Positions 17,093 to 20,092 of a stretch of DNA of 20,092 nucleotides are shown here, in pieces. A program made the position numbers and the translations under genes. The first letter of the stretch is position 1, and every line of letters begins with the position of its first letter. The stretch lies in the NCBI RefSeq assembly GCF_042767895.1, contig NC_091574.1, positions 3,640,316 to 3,660,407 on the forward strand. The letters run 5' to 3'. Origin of the DNA: Penaeus vannamei. Taxonomy: Eukaryota > Arthropoda > Malacostraca > Decapoda > Penaeidae. Below the pieces are notes generated by a model, which ran no database searches, was not told the origin of the DNA, and worked only from the letters and a program-made list of their open reading frames with translations.

Positions 17093-17592
17093 NNNNNNNN
17101 NNNNNNNNNNNNNNNNNNNNNNNNNNNNNNNNNNNNNNNNNNNNNNNNNNNNNNNNNNNNNNNNNNNNNNNNNNNNNNNNNNNNNNNNNNNNNNNNNNNN
17201 NNNNNNNNNNNNNNNNNNNNNNNNNNNNNNNNNNNNNNNNNNNNNNNNNNNNNNNNNNNNNNNNNNNNNNNNNNNNNNNNNNNNNNNNNNNNNNNNNNNN
17301 NNNNNNNNNNNNNNNNNNNNNNNNNNNNNNNNNNNNNNNNNNNNNNNNNNNNNNNNNNNNNNNNNNNNNNNNNNNNNNNNNNNNNNNNNNNNNNNNNNNN
17401 NNNNNNNNNNNNNNNNNNNNNNNNNNNNNNNNNNNNNNNNNNNNNNNNNNNNNNNNNNNNNNNNNNNNNNNNNNNNNNNNNNNNNNNNNNNNNNNNNNNN
17501 NNNNNNNNNNNNNNNNNNNNNNNNNNNNNNNNNNNNNNNNNNNNNNNNNNNNNNNNNNNNNNNNNNNNNNNNNNNNNNNNNNNNNNNNNNNN
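17093..17592. other. Assembly gap, 500 N
   Basis: Exactly 500 undetermined bases, a placeholder size. Open frames that cross it are meaningless. Confidence 0.99.
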
Positions 17593-18052
17593 CAAACAAA
17601 TCCAACAGATATTACTTGCTTCTACGGAAACCAATGTTTTTTTCTACATTCACACATGCATCTGGAGTGATAATCTGCTTTCTAAGTGCACAGCTATAAT
17701 ATGGACGGTTCAATCATGCTGGGGAAGAAAAATCATTTTATTTATTTCACCGATTAAAAAATCAGTAGAATTCAAGAAAAGAAATGTTTAATGAGGTCAG
17801 AGTGCTATTGCTGCTCCATTCCTGGGCTATTATCCTCCTCATTGGTGTAGGCTACTGAGGTGTCGATCTAAAGCTCATGATATCATAAGACTTCACCCTG
17901 CATTAGTGAAATTTACGTCCATGATGTAATAAGATATCACCCTAGTAAGTAATGGGTTAAAGCAAAGAACAACTGTTAGCCTAAACTACAACTATACTAA
18001 ATCTCAATATAATAAAGTTAGCAAAACAGAACTTTGTAACACTGTTATTTAA

Positions 18053-18337
18053 CCCCTAAAGGACAAGTAAATTCAGAACTATCATATGTGTGCAAAAAGA
18101 GATGGGAAAAAAAGGACGAAGGACTTCTAATGCCAATATAGAAATATATGTAGTTGTACCACACAGACCTATGTAAAAAAATGCTGTACATTGTGTGCCT
18201 CACACAATGGAAAAATATAATACTCAATAAAAATGTAATAAACGCATTTGAAAAATATAGCAGTGAAACAGCTTTTCTGTCATCATTGCCATAATGTAAC
18301 CAAATTAAGACAATATCTATTCATCATCCTTTATGGG
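18053..18337. mobile_element. MITE-like element with TTAA ends, right copy
   Basis: Same element as at 15983-16253, carried in the repeated block: TTAA at 18049-18052, CCCCTAAAGGA start, TTTATGGG end at 18337, TTAA at 18338-18341. It is 14 bp longer than the left copy because of scattered small indels. Almost certainly the same genomic insertion seen twice. Confidence 0.5.
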
Positions 18338-18874
18338 TTAAGGAATTATTAAGCAAAATCACTACCGTGTAAAATTGTGTAGAATCCGTTGACTAGTGAT
18401 TAGAGTACATCTGCTTAAACAAGAAATCAGAAAAACTATCAACAATACCATCATTCCAACAAAGACACCTTATCATAACCTCAATAATATATAAATAAAT
18501 GCACAATCAAAACAAATTTGAAAACTATGAGGACTTTCATACAAAAATAAGCACATTGCACCAGCGAACAAATTTCTAATAGAGTAACCAGTTACATGTA
18601 TTTGTAAAACATGCCGAATTCACGTGGAAAAGTAAAGAAAATAAATATATAATAAACAATAATTATAATAATGATAATAAAAAAAATAATAATATTCAAC
18701 GTCTAACATTCAAGCAAGTTTGTCTTAGAAACTTGGTCAGGAAGTAATATTTTTGTACTGCATGCCTCACAAACAGCAATAAATAAATGAATAAATAAAT
18801 AATAAATAAAAATTAATAAAACAGGCAAAATATGTTAAGCATATAAATAACCTCTCAGAATAAGCACCACTCAC

Positions 18875-19003
18875 TCTGGAATTCAGATAAACCCTCAGGT
18901 GGCACTCCGTAAACAAACCCAGAGCGATTAGCAGGAGAGTATGAGTAGTGTAGCCAGCTTGGGAGGTCTGGCATATTTAATAAGCTCGGTCGGTAAGTGA
19001 CAT
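18875..19003 (-). pseudogene. Sarcoglycan exon a, right copy with 1-nt insertion (probable assembly duplicate)
   Basis: Same exon as 16778-16905: acceptor CTCCCAG ends at 19004, donor GTGAGT starts at 18874. The 3' end reads TTCCAGA before the donor, where the left copy reads TTCCAA, so the exon is 129 bp and its junction to exon b falls out of frame and soon meets a stop. One extra C at 18876 on the plus strand explains it. Labelled a pseudogene only because the frame is broken; I believe it is the same locus assembled twice. Confidence 0.7.
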
Positions 19004-19190
19004 CTGGGAGAAGCAGAGATGATAAAATTTTCTAGCAGTTCTTATCTCCTTGGATTTTATTTTTTTAGGACAATTCTGATTAACCTCACTCAAAGCACAA
19101 CCTTTTAGACTGTAATTCTAAAAGTAGAAAGTGCATTCTTGAATTCAACCTTCACTAATGGTCATATAACCAAGAAAGTCAAGTAGCAAC

Positions 19191-20092
19191 TACATGTTCA
19201 CCCATCCAATAAAGACATCCCTATGAATCAGAAAATATTAAGCAACATTTGACAAGGATATGTTGTTGCTGACCTAAATTACTTGGCATATTGCAGGACC
19301 TACAACAGGTATTGACCATGATTTCCAGTGCTCAAACCTGAGAGTAAAATTGAAATAAGGCTGATCTTTGTCAGGACTATCAGCGAATAGAGATGATCAT
19401 TCATGCGCATTGACAGCAGCAGAATAAGTTGAGTCATCCCTTTTTTCAAAATCATTAAGCTGCCAAATCAAGATATTTGGCAAAAAAAATTCACCTAACT
19501 CCCATAAGGCATTATTGAGAAAAATATACGAGTACAGGAAGCCCAAGTGGGACCGGCAGTGGATCCACCAACACAAGAATCCAATGTAGAGAGACAATCA
19601 ATCAACTCCCAGGCCTGAAAGCCTTCCCTTTGACAAGGTCTGACAAACTTGCAAAATGTAATGTGTTTTTTACCCCTAACATGACAAGTGTTTACCACTA
19701 AGGAGTCTGATAAGCCCTTGATAGGATGGATGTTTATAACATTTTTGTATGATTCCTTTTGGAGTCAAAAATAGGTATAACTGCCTTCTACTGTGATTAC
19801 CTTGACACTATGTATGCAGGACATACATAAGGGACTTGTCCAAAATGAAATAAAATTCCTGAAGAATACCAGTCAGAGGCAAGAAACATTATTGAGAATC
19901 AGACGGTGGGGTCTGTGATTTCCATTAATGTTTTTCTCTGTTCTGTACAAAATGTATATTTATACCAGATCCTAAGACATTTCATCCACAATAGAACACA
20001 TTCCTCAACCAGAAAATCAAACTAATGCCGCTGCCCTTCCATTCGTATGGAATGTGTTGCATGACCTAGGTTGTTTTTGTTCCTTTTAATTT
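19191..20092 (-). other. Sarcoglycan intron upstream of exon a (partial)
   Basis: Sequence upstream of exon a in gene sense. I searched for the preceding exon (N-terminal ectodomain and signal peptide) and found none. Two overlapping minus-strand open frames (19397-19698) show no known domain. ACCCCTAA...GACAAGTG near 19671 resembles the terminus of the MITE-like element and might be another degenerate copy. Confidence 0.5.

Larger units (their letters stand above)
17593..19190. repeat. Duplicated block, right copy (contig-end overlap)
   Basis: Begins at the last N and repeats 15541-17092 in the same orientation, 46 bp longer in total. After 19190 it continues into unique sequence that the left copy lacks because the left copy ends at the gap. 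Confidence 0.95.

Noticed and set aside
17047..17791. Open frames of 174-243 codons
   Set aside because: They consist almost entirely of undetermined bases in the assembly gap.

Overview
The window looks like nuclear DNA of an arthropod, most likely a decapod crustacean and plausibly a penaeid shrimp. Three things point there: dense dinucleotide and tetranucleotide microsatellites ((AC)n, (AT)n, (GATA)n), short GT-AG introns in an AT-rich background, and a mu-class glutathione S-transferase, a class found in crustaceans and chelicerates but generally missing from insects. The species cannot be read from the sequence. No prokaryotic gene, rRNA, tRNA or CRISPR array was found.

Two protein-coding genes are supported, both on the minus strand. 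Left: the 5' part of a mu-class glutathione S-transferase. Exon 1 (3362-3397) holds the ATG and exon 2 (1901-2041) the rest of the glutathione-binding N-terminal domain up to N59. Later exons lie off the left edge. Its compact promoter is at about 3398-3560, and directly upstream of it lies a ~1 kb microsatellite block (3724-4750).

Right: ten consecutive exons of an alpha/epsilon-sarcoglycan (10745-16905). They join in one frame to give 383 codons plus a stop: lower part of the ectodomain, one transmembrane helix, conserved cytoplasmic DIQMV segment, and a C-terminal tail with a PPPY motif. The signal peptide and first ectodomain part must lie beyond the right edge. Its 3' UTR probably extends left, with candidate poly(A) signals at 10271 and 8086. 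Sarcoglycans act in the dystrophin-associated complex at the plasma membrane; the GST detoxifies electrophiles in the cytosol. Nothing suggests the two genes work together.

The stretch 15541-19190 is not what it seems. A ~1.55 kb block is present twice, flanking a run of exactly 500 N. The two copies end exactly at the gap edges, so this is best read as two overlapping contig ends left unmerged, not a biological duplication. It duplicates one sarcoglycan exon (16778-16905 and 18875-19003); the right copy carries a 1-nt insertion that breaks the frame.

Other content: two 20-bp minisatellites (1601-1832, 4881-5118), a 38-bp three-copy repeat (8683-8796), a 271-bp MITE-like element with piggyBac-type TTAA ends (15983-16253, repeated at 18053-18337), a (GT)n tract in a sarcoglycan intron (12519-12740), and a 32-bp near-palindrome (6518-6549). 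The region 5119-8080 holds no gene I can support.
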